Source: Oceanobacillus arenosus
Lineage (GTDB): Bacteria > Bacillota > Bacilli > Bacillales > Amphibacillaceae
Assembly: GCF_003369575.1 (NCBI RefSeq)
Contig: NZ_PIOC01000023.1
Span: 2,115 to 66,114 of the forward strand
Length of the DNA stretch: 64,000 bases
Reading direction: 5' to 3'
Shown here: positions 17,138 through 25,704 of the stretch, one piece after another
Layout of the letters: each line of letters opens with the position of its first letter
Numbering within the stretch: position 1 is the first letter of the stretch
Program-made: the position numbers and the translations under genes
The notes under the pieces: model-generated
Seen by the model: the letters and a program-made list of their open reading frames with translations, nothing else
Database searches by the model: none
Told to the model about the DNA's origin: nothing

Positions 17138-17228
17138 GTAGGTGAGAAAGTTTCACGACTTTCTGAACGAATAAGTGCAACTAAGTCTGTCACCCAAAAG
17201 CTTGGTTAAACCTTAGTTTTCTAATAAG
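17137..17228. repeat. Dispersed repeat family C, copy 1
   Basis: Shares AAGTGCAACTAAG, CTGTCACCCAAAAGCTTGGT, a GAAAGT..CGACTTTCT stem and TTAGTTTTCTAAT with an inverted copy at 20238-20335. It fills the gap between ecfT and the PHP gene. Confidence 0.8.
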
Positions 17229-17251
17229 GCACACAATATGGAGGCGCAACA

Positions 17252-18031
17252 ATGAAGATAGATTTTCACACACATGTAAAAATTTCCAAACAATCAACAT
17301 TTATGCCAGAATATTTTAACGAAATGATGAGGGAAGCAAAGGCGAGTGGTTTGGATGCACTGGCAGTGACCGAGCATTTTAATACGCTTCGTTTTCATGA
17401 TATTTATGATTTTCTTGAAGAAAATTATCCATATGAAAATGGCTATTATATGATTGATGGGCTCAAACTGTTTCCAGGGATTGAAGTCGATGTTAAGGAA
17501 GTAGGGCATATTCTCTTAATTGGTGACCGAGATGCAATTCTGGATATCCGAGCATCATTGGAAAATCATACAGAAAAATCGAATTTTATTCCTTTTAAAG
17601 ATCTGCTAGATTTAGCAGAAGAAAGAGATGTTTTAAAAATTGGCGCACACGCATTTCGGGAAAGCACGCCACTTTTTCAGCATGATCCAGAACAGCTAAG
17701 GCGATTGGATGCCCTTGACTTAAACGGCAAGGACTTATATGCATATGGGACAGATGCATATTATCAGAAGTTGAAAAGTTTTGCAGCTGAGCTAGGACTG
17801 CCGATTGTAGCTGGTAGTGATACCCATCAATTTTTACAATACAGCAGTGTGTACAATGACTTTGCAGTAGAGTGCCAAACAGTAGGAGAATTCAAGTCCT
17901 GTATTAAAAATGGCGACTATAAGCTAGAGGTATCGCCAAGCCTTGATATCAAGGTAAAGTCAGCAACCCTTGTGAAGAAGTTGCTGAAGAAAATGCTGAA
18001 CAAGAATGGCTTATTTGGGTTTAACGCGTAG
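17252..18031 (+). CDS. PHP-domain phosphoesterase
   Basis: A 259-residue metal-dependent phosphoesterase-like protein. The PHP motifs appear in order: DFHTH (residues 3-7), VTEHF (about 48), PGIEV (about 77), IGAHAF (about 131) and AGSDTHQ (about 189). These are the histidine and acidic ligands of a tri-metal site. The family includes histidinol phosphatases, oligoribonuclease-type enzymes and uncharacterised hydrolases; the substrate is unknown. It has GGAGG upstream of ATG 17252 and lies just after the ECF operon, from which a family C repeat separates it. A terminator at 18188 ends the unit. Confidence 0.82.
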   Translation: MKIDFHTHVKISKQSTFMPEYFNEMMREAKASGLDALAVTEHFNTLRFHDIYDFLEENYPYENGYYMIDGLKLFPGIEVDVKEVGHILLIGDRDAILDIRASLENHTEKSNFIPFKDLLDLAEERDVLKIGAHAFRESTPLFQHDPEQLRRLDALDLNGKDLYAYGTDAYYQKLKSFAAELGLPIVAGSDTHQFLQYSSVYNDFAVECQTVGEFKSCIKNGDYKLEVSPSLDIKVKSATLVKKLLKKMLNKNGLFGFNA

Positions 18032-18043
18032 AAGTGAGTCGAA

Positions 18044-18180
18044 TGGAAATTTATAAAATCAGCAAGAGCCCAGGAATATCGGCGGGAGAATTAGAATATC
18101 AGCAAGAGCTCCAGGATATCAGTGCGAGAAAAAATAAATGCAGGAGTCCGGGAATATCAGCATGAGAAAAAATTATATCA
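18044..18180. repeat. Short tandem-like imperfect repeats
   Basis: Variants of a module ending in GGAATATCAGC..GAGAA occur about four times (near 18062-18090, 18098-18130, 18145-18172). They are irregular and non-coding. A stray similar block, GGATATCAGCATC, occurs at 31358. Confidence 0.55.
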
Positions 18181-18187
18181 AATAAGG

Positions 18188-18227
18188 AACCGGCTAAAAG
18201 GTCATTTACCTTTTAGTCGGTTTTTCT
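18188..18227 (+). terminator. Terminator between PHP and monooxygenase genes
   Basis: AACCGGCTAAAAGGT pairs with ACCTTTTAGTCGGTT, then TTTTCT. It may serve both converging genes. Confidence 0.85.
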
Positions 18228-18234
18228 AAATCTA

Positions 18235-19611
18235 TTATTTCGCTACTAACGTATTTACATGTTTTGCAGGATGGTGTGCTGGTAAATAGTCTCCTTTGCC
18301 GTAAAGGTTATCGCGAAGTGTTGTGCCTTCGTATTCTCTTGGAACGAGACCTCTTTCTTGGAGAACAGGTACAACGTGTTCCACGAATTCCTCGAAGGTT
18401 CCTGGTGTAATCGCATAGGCAATATTGAAGCCGTCCACGCCAGCTTCGTCTACCCATTTTTCCATTTCATCGGCAATTTGCTCTGGTGTTCCGGCAACGG
18501 CTGTACCCATGCCGCCGACTCCGATTGCATTGATGACGTCTGCGACAGTTGAAGGGCGATCACTATGAATCTTCGTGAAGTTTTCAAGTGCGGAACGGAT
18601 GGCATCATTCTCGATATATTGGATTTCTTGATCCTTTGCATAACCAGATAAATCAACACCAGTCCAGCCGCCAAATAAGGCCAGTGCACCTTCTGCACTA
18701 ATATATCCTCGATATTCCTCCAGTTTAGCTTTTGCTTCTTCTTCTGTTTTCCCAACGATAGGAATGAACATGTTAAGGATCTTTACTTCCTCTGCTGCTC
18801 TGCCAGTGGCTGCAATATCGGTTCTTAGCTTTATAACCGTTTCTTTTGCTACTGCAATATTCGGTGCGCTGATAAATACTAATTCAGCATTTTTTGCAGC
18901 AAATGCGCGTCCTTTTGTTGATGCACCTGCTTGATAAAGAACAGGTGTGCGCTGTGGTGATGGCTCACTTAAATGTGCTCCAGGAACTTTAAAATATTTC
19001 CCTTCATGGTTAATGTTATGAACCTTGCTCGGGTCCGTATAGATGCCGTTTACCTTATCTACCTTTACAGCGTCATCCTCCCAACTTGCTTCCCAAAGCT
19101 TGTAGCATACTTCCAAATATTCTTCAGCAATTTCATAACGTTCATCATGCTTGATTTGATCTTCAAGTCCCATATTAATGGCTGCACTCTTTAGATAAGA
19201 GGTAACAATGTTCCAGCCAACGCGCCCTTTTGTTAAATGATCTAACGTACTCATCTTGCGAGCGAAAGTATAGGGATGCTCGTGTGTCACAGATGCCGTT
19301 ACCCCAAACCCTAAGTGCTTCGTAACTGCTGACATTAATGGCACAATTAAGAAAGGGTCATTAACAGGTGATTGTACGCCATTTCGTACTGCTGCATCTC
19401 TAGAACCATTGTATACATCATAGGTTCCTAATACATCGGCAATGAAAATAGCGTCAAATCTTCCCTTTTCTAATGTTTTCGCAAGGCTAATCCAATACTC
19501 GCTATCTTTATAACGATGGGACTGGTCATCAGGGTGCTGCCAAAGTCCAGGGGATTGATGTCCGGGTGTATTCATATCAAAGGCATTTAGATAAATTCGT
19601 TTCTTCGTCAT
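18235..19611 (-). CDS. NtaA/SnaA/DszA-type flavin-dependent monooxygenase
   Basis: A 458-residue luciferase-like (LLM) monooxygenase that uses reduced FMN. It has the family N-terminus KRIYLNAFDMNTPGHQSPGLW, LAKTLEKGRFDAIFIADVLG, GFGVTASVTHEHPYTFARK and GRVGWNIVTSYLKSAA. Members oxidise nitrilotriacetate, dibenzothiophene sulfone or S-modified cysteines (as YxeK does). The SAM riboswitch at the head of its unit and the FMN reductase gene 23 bases upstream point to an organosulfur substrate. Its ATG follows a TGGAGG-type site. Exact substrate not determinable. Confidence 0.85.
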   Translation of the reverse strand: MTKKRIYLNAFDMNTPGHQSPGLWQHPDDQSHRYKDSEYWISLAKTLEKGRFDAIFIADVLGTYDVYNGSRDAAVRNGVQSPVNDPFLIVPLMSAVTKHLGFGVTASVTHEHPYTFARKMSTLDHLTKGRVGWNIVTSYLKSAAINMGLEDQIKHDERYEIAEEYLEVCYKLWEASWEDDAVKVDKVNGIYTDPSKVHNINHEGKYFKVPGAHLSEPSPQRTPVLYQAGASTKGRAFAAKNAELVFISAPNIAVAKETVIKLRTDIAATGRAAEEVKILNMFIPIVGKTEEEAKAKLEEYRGYISAEGALALFGGWTGVDLSGYAKDQEIQYIENDAIRSALENFTKIHSDRPSTVADVINAIGVGGMGTAVAGTPEQIADEMEKWVDEAGVDGFNIAYAITPGTFEEFVEHVVPVLQERGLVPREYEGTTLRDNLYGKGDYLPAHHPAKHVNTLVAK

Positions 19612-19634
19612 TGATTCATTCCTCCAGTATATTT

Positions 19635-20186
19635 TTAATAGCTTACGGAAAAGGTCAATGCTGGATTATTTACTAACTGTACGAAATAATCTAGTTGTTT
19701 TTTTGTCCGCTGTAAAATTTCATCACTAATAATTGGATTTGGATTATGTTTGTCGATTTGCCCATCAAGCAGATAAAGCCCTTTTAAATTATGTGCTTTA
19801 AGCGTTGAAAGCACTGGTTTTAGTGAATACTCCATCGCTAATAAATGGGATGGACTCCCGCCGGTCATTAGTGGGAGAACAGGCTTATGCTTTAACACAT
19901 CCTGTGGCAGGACATCAAGCAATGCCTTTAATACGCCTGAATATGCCCCTTTATATACCGGTGAGCCAACAACAACCCCTTTTGCATCTTCAATCAATGC
20001 TGCGATTTGTTTGATGGCTGGACTATTAAAATTTCCTGTAAATAAATCCTGATACGGCACATCCTTAACCGAAATATGGGTTACAGACAAATTCGCCTGT
20101 TCAAGCAATGTACCAAGATATTTTAGTACCTGCTCTGATCTAGAAAGCTCGGAGGGACTACCCGAAATAATAACAATTTCACTCAT
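19635..20186 (-). CDS. NADPH-dependent FMN reductase (SsuE/MsuE-like)
   Basis: A 183-residue flavodoxin-like reductase supplying FMNH2 to the monooxygenase next door. The N-terminus IVIISGSPSELSRSEQVL is the phosphate-binding loop (GSPSxxSR), and GVVVGSPVYKGAYSGVLKALLD is the second flavin-contact motif of the SsuE family. The start is ATG 20186, with GAGAGGAG 8 bases upstream; the earlier in-frame codon at 20204 lies before that site. It is the first gene of a two-gene unit (reductase, monooxygenase) preceded by a SAM riboswitch and terminator on the same strand. Confidence 0.87.
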   Translation of the reverse strand: MSEIVIISGSPSELSRSEQVLKYLGTLLEQANLSVTHISVKDVPYQDLFTGNFNSPAIKQIAALIEDAKGVVVGSPVYKGAYSGVLKALLDVLPQDVLKHKPVLPLMTGGSPSHLLAMEYSLKPVLSTLKAHNLKGLYLLDGQIDKHNPNPIISDEILQRTKKQLDYFVQLVNNPALTFSVSY

Positions 20187-20237
20187 GAAAACATCTCCTC
20201 TCAAATGGTCATTCTGTTATTTAAAAATGGGAGTATA

Positions 20238-20335
20238 AGCTCATTAGAAAACTTGGTTGTCACCAAGCTTTTGGGTGACAGCCTTAGTTGCACTTATGTA
20301 GTAAGAAAGTCGTTATACTTTCTTAACTACTAAAA
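20238..20335. repeat. Dispersed repeat family C, copy 2 (inverted)
   Basis: Reverse complement of the 17137-17228 block: AAAGCTTTTGGGTGACAG equivalent, CTTAGTTGCACTTAT, and AAGAAAGTCGTTATACTTTCTT forming a terminal hairpin. It lies between the SAM riboswitch terminator and the FMN reductase gene. Confidence 0.8.
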
Positions 20336-20499
20336 AATAAAAATCCCCTTTTCTACAATTAAGAGAAAAGAGGATTTGATTAACATGTATCTGCTCTTAT
20401 CTCTCAAGAAAGAATCTCGCTGGAATTAGCACCTTTCTGACTTGGTCAGAGGTTGCTGAAGCTTCATCGGGCCAGGCCCCTCCGCTTCTCTTGATAAGA
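20331..20499 (-). promoter_or_regulatory. SAM-I (S-box) riboswitch with terminator
   Basis: Read on the minus strand, the aptamer (about 20499-20394) has P1 CTTATCAAGAGA pairing with GAGAGATAAG, the conserved GGAGGG and GGCCCGATGAAGC core and AGCAACC. It is followed by AATCCTCTTTTCTC pairing with GAAAAGGGGATT and a long T tract (terminator, 20377-20331). When SAM is abundant the downstream FMN reductase/monooxygenase genes are switched off. Confidence 0.93.
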
Positions 20500-20634
20500 A
20501 TATGTGATTGTTTGTTATATTCTAATATATTAATTCCGATAAGTCAACTACGGTTAATAAAGATTAATAGTTTGACATTTCTTAAACTTTGTATTACTAT
20601 TCATATCAATTAATTAAATATTTTCTGTTTAATA

Positions 20635-20794
20635 ACTTATCGCGAGAGGTGGAGGGAAATGGCCCATTGATACCTCGGCAACAGGTTCTAGTAAGTGTAG
20701 GATACTGTGCCAATTCCATCAAGCGTGCAGCTTGAAAGATAAGGAGAGGGAAAAGGTTTACGCTCTTTCTGAATCTTTAGAAAGGGTTTTTTTT
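20635..20794 (+). promoter_or_regulatory. SAM-I (S-box) riboswitch with terminator
   Basis: The aptamer at 20635-20743 has CTTATCGCGAGAGGTGGAGG, ATGGCCC, CTCGGCAACAGG and the closing strand CTTGAAAGATAAG. The terminator is CTCTTTCT (20763-20770) pairing with AGAAAGGG (20779-20786) and eight T. It controls the SfnG-like monooxygenase gene and lies back to back with the minus-strand S-box. Confidence 0.93.
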
Positions 20795-20822
20795 ATTATA
20801 TTTTTTGGAACAGGGGATGTCT

Positions 20823-21878
20823 ATGATGAAATACGGTTTTTGGTTACCTATATTTGGTGGTTGGCTAAGAAATGTCGAGGATGAGAAGATGCCACCGACC
20901 TTTGATTATGCGAAGAAGGTAATCCAGTCTGCTGAGGATTGGGGTTATGATACAACGCTAATTGCGGAATTATATTTAAATGATATAAAAGGAACGGAAG
21001 CAGATTCATTAGAAGCGTGGTCTACTGCTGCGGCGCTTGCGGCAGTGACGGAAAAAATAGAAATCATGACAGCAGTTCGTCCAGTATTCCATAATCCAGC
21101 GGTGACAGCAAAGATGGCAGCGAATATTGATCGCATTAGTAACGGTCGTTTTACGTTAAATATCGTTTCAGGCTGGTGGGCTGAAGAGGCGAAGCAATAT
21201 GGTGGAGACTTTACAGAACATGATGAACGATACGAACGTACGGAAGAATTTCTAGAAATATTAAAAGGACTATGGACAGAAGAAACTTTCTCATATGACG
21301 GAAAGTTCTATCAAATAGAGAATACAAAATTAGCTCCGAAGCCAGTACAGCGACCGAATCCAATTTTATATGCTGGCGGGGAAAGTGAAAAAGGGAAACA
21401 AGTGATAACAGAACACTGCGATGCATATGTGCTGCACGGACATACTGTTGAAGAGGCGAAAGTGAAGATTGCAGACATGAGGGAACGCAGAAAAGCAGCA
21501 GGACGTGAACCGCTCCAGTCGATAGGAATGGCAGCTTACGTTGTTTGCCGTGATACAGAGGAAGAGGCGCTGGAAGAAGTGAAACGTATTACGACCGTTG
21601 GCGATTTAAGCGGATATGCTGGATTTAAAGATTTCACTTCTATGTCAGAGCTTGAACAGCAAATCAAGTTACAGGATTATTCTGTATCGAACCGGGGACT
21701 TCGACCAAATCTAGTTGGAACTCCGGAACAAATTGCAAAACAAATCATAGAATTTGAGAAAGCGGGAGTCGACTTACTCTTATTACAATGCTCGCCGCAA
21801 CTAGAGGAATTGGAACGTTTCTCTAAACAAGTAATGCCGAAAGTGGAAGAATTAAGAGCGTCATTAACGAATATATAA
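20823..21878 (+). CDS. SfnG-like (dimethylsulfone-type) FMNH2-dependent monooxygenase
   Basis: About 351 residues, LLM family. The segments MKYGFWLPIFGGW, RISNGRFTLNIVSGWW and EHDERYERTEEFLEILKGLWTEE closely follow dimethylsulfone monooxygenase SfnG and differ from classic SsuD. It would cleave a C-S bond of a sulfone or alkanesulfonate with FMNH2, which the divergent reductase could supply. The ATG at 20823 (or 20826) follows AGGGG at 6 bases; ATG 20817 lies too close to that site. The gene sits directly under a SAM riboswitch, so it is expressed on sulfur-amino-acid shortage. Substrate assignment rests on remembered family resemblance. Confidence 0.75.
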   Translation: MMKYGFWLPIFGGWLRNVEDEKMPPTFDYAKKVIQSAEDWGYDTTLIAELYLNDIKGTEADSLEAWSTAAALAAVTEKIEIMTAVRPVFHNPAVTAKMAANIDRISNGRFTLNIVSGWWAEEAKQYGGDFTEHDERYERTEEFLEILKGLWTEETFSYDGKFYQIENTKLAPKPVQRPNPILYAGGESEKGKQVITEHCDAYVLHGHTVEEAKVKIADMRERRKAAGREPLQSIGMAAYVVCRDTEEEALEEVKRITTVGDLSGYAGFKDFTSMSELEQQIKLQDYSVSNRGLRPNLVGTPEQIAKQIIEFEKAGVDLLLLQCSPQLEELERFSKQVMPKVEELRASLTNI

Positions 21879-21937
21879 ATTTTGCACATATCTTATTGTT
21901 TGTTGCTATTTAGATAAAGAGCGGACTAGTTAAATTG

Positions 21938-22158
21938 TTAAGTGCTCTCGGACCAGTCGCTCCAGAAATACACTTCGCTTCCCGCAGGAGCCTTCGTGTA
22001 TTTCTTCCGCTGGGATTGAATAAAGTCACATATAAAGAGTTACTTACCACTTAGAGTTGACGCTGATTGAAGTAAAGAATGAAAACTCACTTGTGAACGA
22101 CAACTGCAGTCTAATTCTGAAATCACTATTGTCACTAGTCCACACTTTATATCAACTG
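21938..22158. repeat. Dispersed repeat family B, copy 1 (inverted)
   Basis: Read in reverse it begins CAGTTGATATAAAGTG (22158-22143) and runs through CTTTACTTCAAT, AGCGGAAGAAATACACGAAG, CTCCTGCGGGAAG, GTATTTCTGGAGCGACT and GAGAGCACTTAA. The same order occurs at 52906-53195. It fills most of the 337-base gap before the ATP-grasp gene and ends about 58 bases before its start codon. Confidence 0.85.
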
Positions 22159-22215
22159 TTTATTATCAATTATTATTTAGAAAACAATCTAAGTGAAAAA
22201 GGAGTGGAATTATAG

Positions 22216-23169
22216 ATGAGTAAAATTTATGTAATCCATGAAAATAACGAATGGACGGAGCATTTAATTAAGAGATTAGAAGAATTAAAGCTTCCATATG
22301 AGGACTGGTTGCTTGAAGGCGGAACTGTTGACCTAAATAGTGCACCACCTGAGGGGATATTTTACAGTAGAATGAGTGCTTCTTCACATACACGTGGAAA
22401 TCGATTTTCTCCAGAACTTACAAATGCAGTGCTTGCGTGGCTTGAGCACCATGGCAGAACCGTCATTAATGGTTCACGTGCATTGCAATTGGAAGTAAGT
22501 AAAGTATTACAATATTTAGAGCTTGAGAAATACGGGATTAAAACGCCGAGAACAATCGCCGCAGTTGGTAAAGAAAATATTTTAAAAGCAGCGGAATCTT
22601 TTGAAGGCAAGAAATTTATTACGAAACATAATCGTGCAGGAAAAGGGTTAGGGGTACAGTTATTCACATCTGTTGATGCATTGCGGACTTATGTAGAAGG
22701 GAATACCTTTGAAGAGCCTGTTGATGGTGTAACATTGCTTCAAGATTATATTGAATCACCAGAATCATATATTACGCGCTGTGAGTTTGTTGGTGGGAAA
22801 TTTGTCTACGCAGTTCGTGTTGATACATCTGAAGGATTTGAACTATGCCCTGCAGATGCATGTGCAATTGATGACTTATTCTGTCCTGTTGGTGAAGAAA
22901 GCTCAAAACCAGCGAAATTCCAAATCCGTGAAGGTTTCAGTCATCCAATTTTGGAAAAATATGAGCGTGTCCTTGCTGCAAATGATATTAAAATTGCTGG
23001 TATTGAATTCATTGAGGATAAAGATGGAAATATTTATACGTATGATATTAATACGAATACGAATTACAACAGTGAAGCAGAAGCCGTTAGTGGTAAATAC
23101 GGCATGCTTGAGGTTGCAAATTATTTAGGGAAAGAACTTGAAAAAGTAAATTCCCCTGTTGGTGTATAA
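22216..23169 (+). CDS. RimK-like ATP-grasp ligase
   Basis: A 317-residue ATP-grasp enzyme. It has an N-terminal alpha/beta domain (1-90), the phosphate-binding GKKFITKHNRAGKGLGVQLF loop (about 136-155), the hinge LLQDYIE, and the catalytic metal ligands GIEFIEDKDGN and YDINTNTNYN near the C-terminus. RimK-like ligases join an amino acid or glutamate to a carboxylate on a protein or small molecule. The product is unknown. It sits between the sulfone monooxygenase and metY inside a sulfur island, so a sulfur-containing or amino acid conjugate is a reasonable guess but no more. ATG 22216 follows AAAAAGGAGTGG. Confidence 0.78.
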   Translation: MSKIYVIHENNEWTEHLIKRLEELKLPYEDWLLEGGTVDLNSAPPEGIFYSRMSASSHTRGNRFSPELTNAVLAWLEHHGRTVINGSRALQLEVSKVLQYLELEKYGIKTPRTIAAVGKENILKAAESFEGKKFITKHNRAGKGLGVQLFTSVDALRTYVEGNTFEEPVDGVTLLQDYIESPESYITRCEFVGGKFVYAVRVDTSEGFELCPADACAIDDLFCPVGEESSKPAKFQIREGFSHPILEKYERVLAANDIKIAGIEFIEDKDGNIYTYDINTNTNYNSEAEAVSGKYGMLEVANYLGKELEKVNSPVGV

Positions 23170-23195
23170 GGATTTTTTTCATAAAATAACGGAGT

Positions 23196-23223
23196 AGTAC
23201 CTCTCCTAATTTGGGGGAGGACT
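23196..23223 (+). terminator. Probable terminator after the ATP-grasp gene
   Basis: AGTACCTCTCC pairs imperfectly with GGGGGAGGACT, followed by ATCTCTTTATTTTT. Confidence 0.45.
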
Positions 23224-23314
23224 ATCTCTTTATTTTTAAAACCAAGTTAACGCATAGATTATATATGAAATAAGTACTGATGCAGAATTCTGAATTCGAA
23301 GGAGAAAAGGAATC

Positions 23315-24610
23315 ATGATGAACAATCAGCATAATGAGAACTTTCATTTTAATACAATTGCCCAGCATGGCGGACAGGAAATAGATGACGTTACCCATTC
23401 CAGAGCAGTCCCGATTTATCAAACGACATCATACGGATTCGATAGCACGGATCATGCTGCATCCCTTTTTCAAATGCAAGAGGAAGGCTATATTTATTCT
23501 AGAAATGCGAACCCAACAAACCGGGTATTGGAAAACCGTTTGGCCCAATTAGAAGGCGGTGCCGATGCGTTTGCTGTTTCCTCCGGGCAATCAGCCATAA
23601 CGATTGCATTATTAACCCTTGCAAAGGTTGGGGATGAAATTATTGCGACAAATGCTTTATATGGCGGAACGTACACATTACTTGCCGATACGTTTAAACG
23701 CTTTGGTGTCACCGTTCGATTTGTCGATGGACGGAATCTTACCGAGGTTACAAATGCGATTACAGATAAAACTAAAGCAATCTATACGGAAACGATTGGA
23801 AACCCAGGCTTGCAGATTGCTGATATTAAAGCACTTAGTAAAGTTGCTCATGATCATGATCTGCCACTTGTGGTTGATTCTACCTTTACGACACCATATC
23901 TTCAGAAACCTATCGCATTCGGTGCGGATATTGTCGTCCATTCCACAACGAAATTCATTGGTGGCCATGGCACATCAATTGGTGGAATTATTATTGAAGC
24001 AGGAACTTTTCCGTGGGATAATGGGAGATTTCCGGAGTTTACGGAAACTGTTCCAGCATTAAATAATCGATCCTATCTTGAATTATCGGCCGCTAGTGCG
24101 TTTATTGCCAAGGCGAGATTTGACCTCGGACAAAATCTTGGTATGTCTTTATCGCCATTCAATGGCTGGTTATTCATTCAAGGGCTTGAATCATTGCCAC
24201 TTCGGATGAGGCAGCATGTAGAAAACGCCGAACAGGTCGCAAGCTTCTTAGCGGAGCATAAGCAGGTCACATGGGTGAATTACCCAACATTAAAGGGCAA
24301 TCCGCAATATGAGCTAGCAAAAACCTATTTGCCAAAAGGGGCAGGCTCGATCTTTACATTTGGCATTAAAGGTGGCCTTGAAGCGGCGAAGAAATTCATT
24401 GCTTCTGTAAAATTATTCTCCCATGTGGCGAATGTTGGCGATTCAAAATCGCTTGTTATTCATCCAGCAAGTACAACACATGCGCGTCTTTCGGAAGAAG
24501 AGCAATTGCTTACAGGTGTAACACCAGAGCAAATTAGAATCTCAATCGGACTTGAAGATATCGAGGATATTAAAGCAGATATTAACCAGGCACTAAATGC
24601 GAGTAAATAA
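23315..24610 (+). CDS. metY: O-acetylhomoserine sulfhydrylase/aminocarboxypropyltransferase
   Basis: A 431-residue Cys/Met-metabolism PLP enzyme. Its length and the N-terminus FNTIAQHGGQEIDDVTHSRA are those of MetY rather than cystathionine gamma-synthase (about 380 residues). The PLP lysine is K213 in VVHSTTKFIGGHG. It makes homocysteine from O-acetylhomoserine and sulfide, the natural sink for sulfide or sulfite released by the neighbouring monooxygenases. Two ATG codons (23315, 23318) follow AAGGAGAAAAGG. No S-box precedes it directly, unlike its neighbours. The ssuA-C-B importer follows in the same direction. Confidence 0.92.
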   Translation: MMNNQHNENFHFNTIAQHGGQEIDDVTHSRAVPIYQTTSYGFDSTDHAASLFQMQEEGYIYSRNANPTNRVLENRLAQLEGGADAFAVSSGQSAITIALLTLAKVGDEIIATNALYGGTYTLLADTFKRFGVTVRFVDGRNLTEVTNAITDKTKAIYTETIGNPGLQIADIKALSKVAHDHDLPLVVDSTFTTPYLQKPIAFGADIVVHSTTKFIGGHGTSIGGIIIEAGTFPWDNGRFPEFTETVPALNNRSYLELSAASAFIAKARFDLGQNLGMSLSPFNGWLFIQGLESLPLRMRQHVENAEQVASFLAEHKQVTWVNYPTLKGNPQYELAKTYLPKGAGSIFTFGIKGGLEAAKKFIASVKLFSHVANVGDSKSLVIHPASTTHARLSEEEQLLTGVTPEQIRISIGLEDIEDIKADINQALNASK

Positions 24611-24639
24611 GCGAAGGTAATAAAGAAACAAAAGATTAT

Positions 24640-24668
24640 ATAAAGTGAAACTTCATTCAGTGGGGGTC
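24640..24668. repeat. Repeat family D, copy 1
   Basis: A 29-base block, ATAAAGTGAAACTTCATTCA followed by GTGGGGGTC, identical to 25704-25732. A CGGGATAAAT block follows about 45 bases from the start of each copy. It lies in the leader of ssuA. Confidence 0.9.
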
Positions 24669-24705
24669 ATACAGCCAGATAATTCGGGATAAATGGGGGA
24701 AAAGC

Positions 24706-25704
24706 ATGAAACATAAGCGTAAGTTTAAGAAGAGTGTTGCAATCGGGGTTTTTTCAATCATATTATTGTTCATTGCTGGTTGTTCTTCAAATGCAAGTAC
24801 AGAAGGCACACCAGAGAAGATTCGAATGGATTATGCATATTATTCGCCGACTAGCCTAGTATTAAAGGAAAAGGGCTGGCTGGAAGAGGAATTTGAAGAA
24901 GAAGGAATTGAAATTGAATGGGTGCTGAGTCAGGGCAGTAACAAAGCACTCGAGTTTCTAAATAGTAATAGTGTTGACTTCGGTTCATCTGCTGGGGCAG
25001 CGGCACTGATATCGAAGGCGAACGGGGCACCAATTAAAAATGTTTATATTTACTCGAAGCCTGAATGGACGGCACTTGTAACGATGCCTGACTCAGATAT
25101 CAGTTCCGTGAAAGACTTGAGCGGTAAAAAGGTTGCAGCAACGATCGGAACAGACCCATATATCTTTCTTCTACGTGCGCTTAGTGCGGAAGGAATACCA
25201 GCGGCGGATGTGGAAATTATTAACATGCAGCACGGGGATGGGGCAAATGCATTAACGAAAGGATCTGTTGATGCATGGGCAGGACTTGATCCGAATATGG
25301 CAAGAGTGGAGCTTGAGTCGGATGCATCACTATTTTATCGTAATGTTGATTTTAATACGTACGGATTCCTAAATGTTAGGGAAGATTTCGCTGCTGACTA
25401 CCCTGAGTATGTCAACCGTGTAATTGCTGCATATGAGAAGGCAAGGGAATGGACGATTGAAAATCCAGAAGAGGCAGCGGGAATTTTAGCTAAGGAAGCA
25501 AGTATTTCAATGGAAGTCGCTCAATTAACGATGGAAAGAAATGATTTTTCAGAGGCAATACCGGAAATGATTCATCATGATGCATTAATTGAAGCGGGTA
25601 AGGTTTTACAAGCAGGAGAAGTAATTGAAGCAAATGTCGATCTTGAGGAGATTACGAGTGAGTTAATTGAACCGTCATTTGCAGAAGAAACAATTGGGGA
25701 TTGA
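24706..25704 (+). CDS. ssuA: Aliphatic sulfonate ABC transporter, substrate-binding lipoprotein
   Basis: A 332-residue solute-binding protein. The signal peptide ends in the lipobox LFIAGC (cysteine near residue 26), so it is anchored outside the membrane. The mature part is of the SsuA/TauA type II periplasmic-binding fold, with YYSPTSLVLKEKGWLEEEF, DFGSSAGAAALISKANG and LSGKKVAATIGTDPYIFLLRAL. It captures sulfonates or related organosulfur compounds for SsuC-SsuB. ATG 24706 is preceded by GGGGGAAAAGC. A family D repeat precedes it, and an identical copy starts at its stop codon. Confidence 0.88.
   Translation: MKHKRKFKKSVAIGVFSIILLFIAGCSSNASTEGTPEKIRMDYAYYSPTSLVLKEKGWLEEEFEEEGIEIEWVLSQGSNKALEFLNSNSVDFGSSAGAAALISKANGAPIKNVYIYSKPEWTALVTMPDSDISSVKDLSGKKVAATIGTDPYIFLLRALSAEGIPAADVEIINMQHGDGANALTKGSVDAWAGLDPNMARVELESDASLFYRNVDFNTYGFLNVREDFAADYPEYVNRVIAAYEKAREWTIENPEEAAGILAKEASISMEVAQLTMERNDFSEAIPEMIHHDALIEAGKVLQAGEVIEANVDLEEITSELIEPSFAEETIGD

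Noticed and set aside
18044-18180. CRISPR array
   Set aside because: Repeats are imperfect, of variable spacing, and no cas genes are present.
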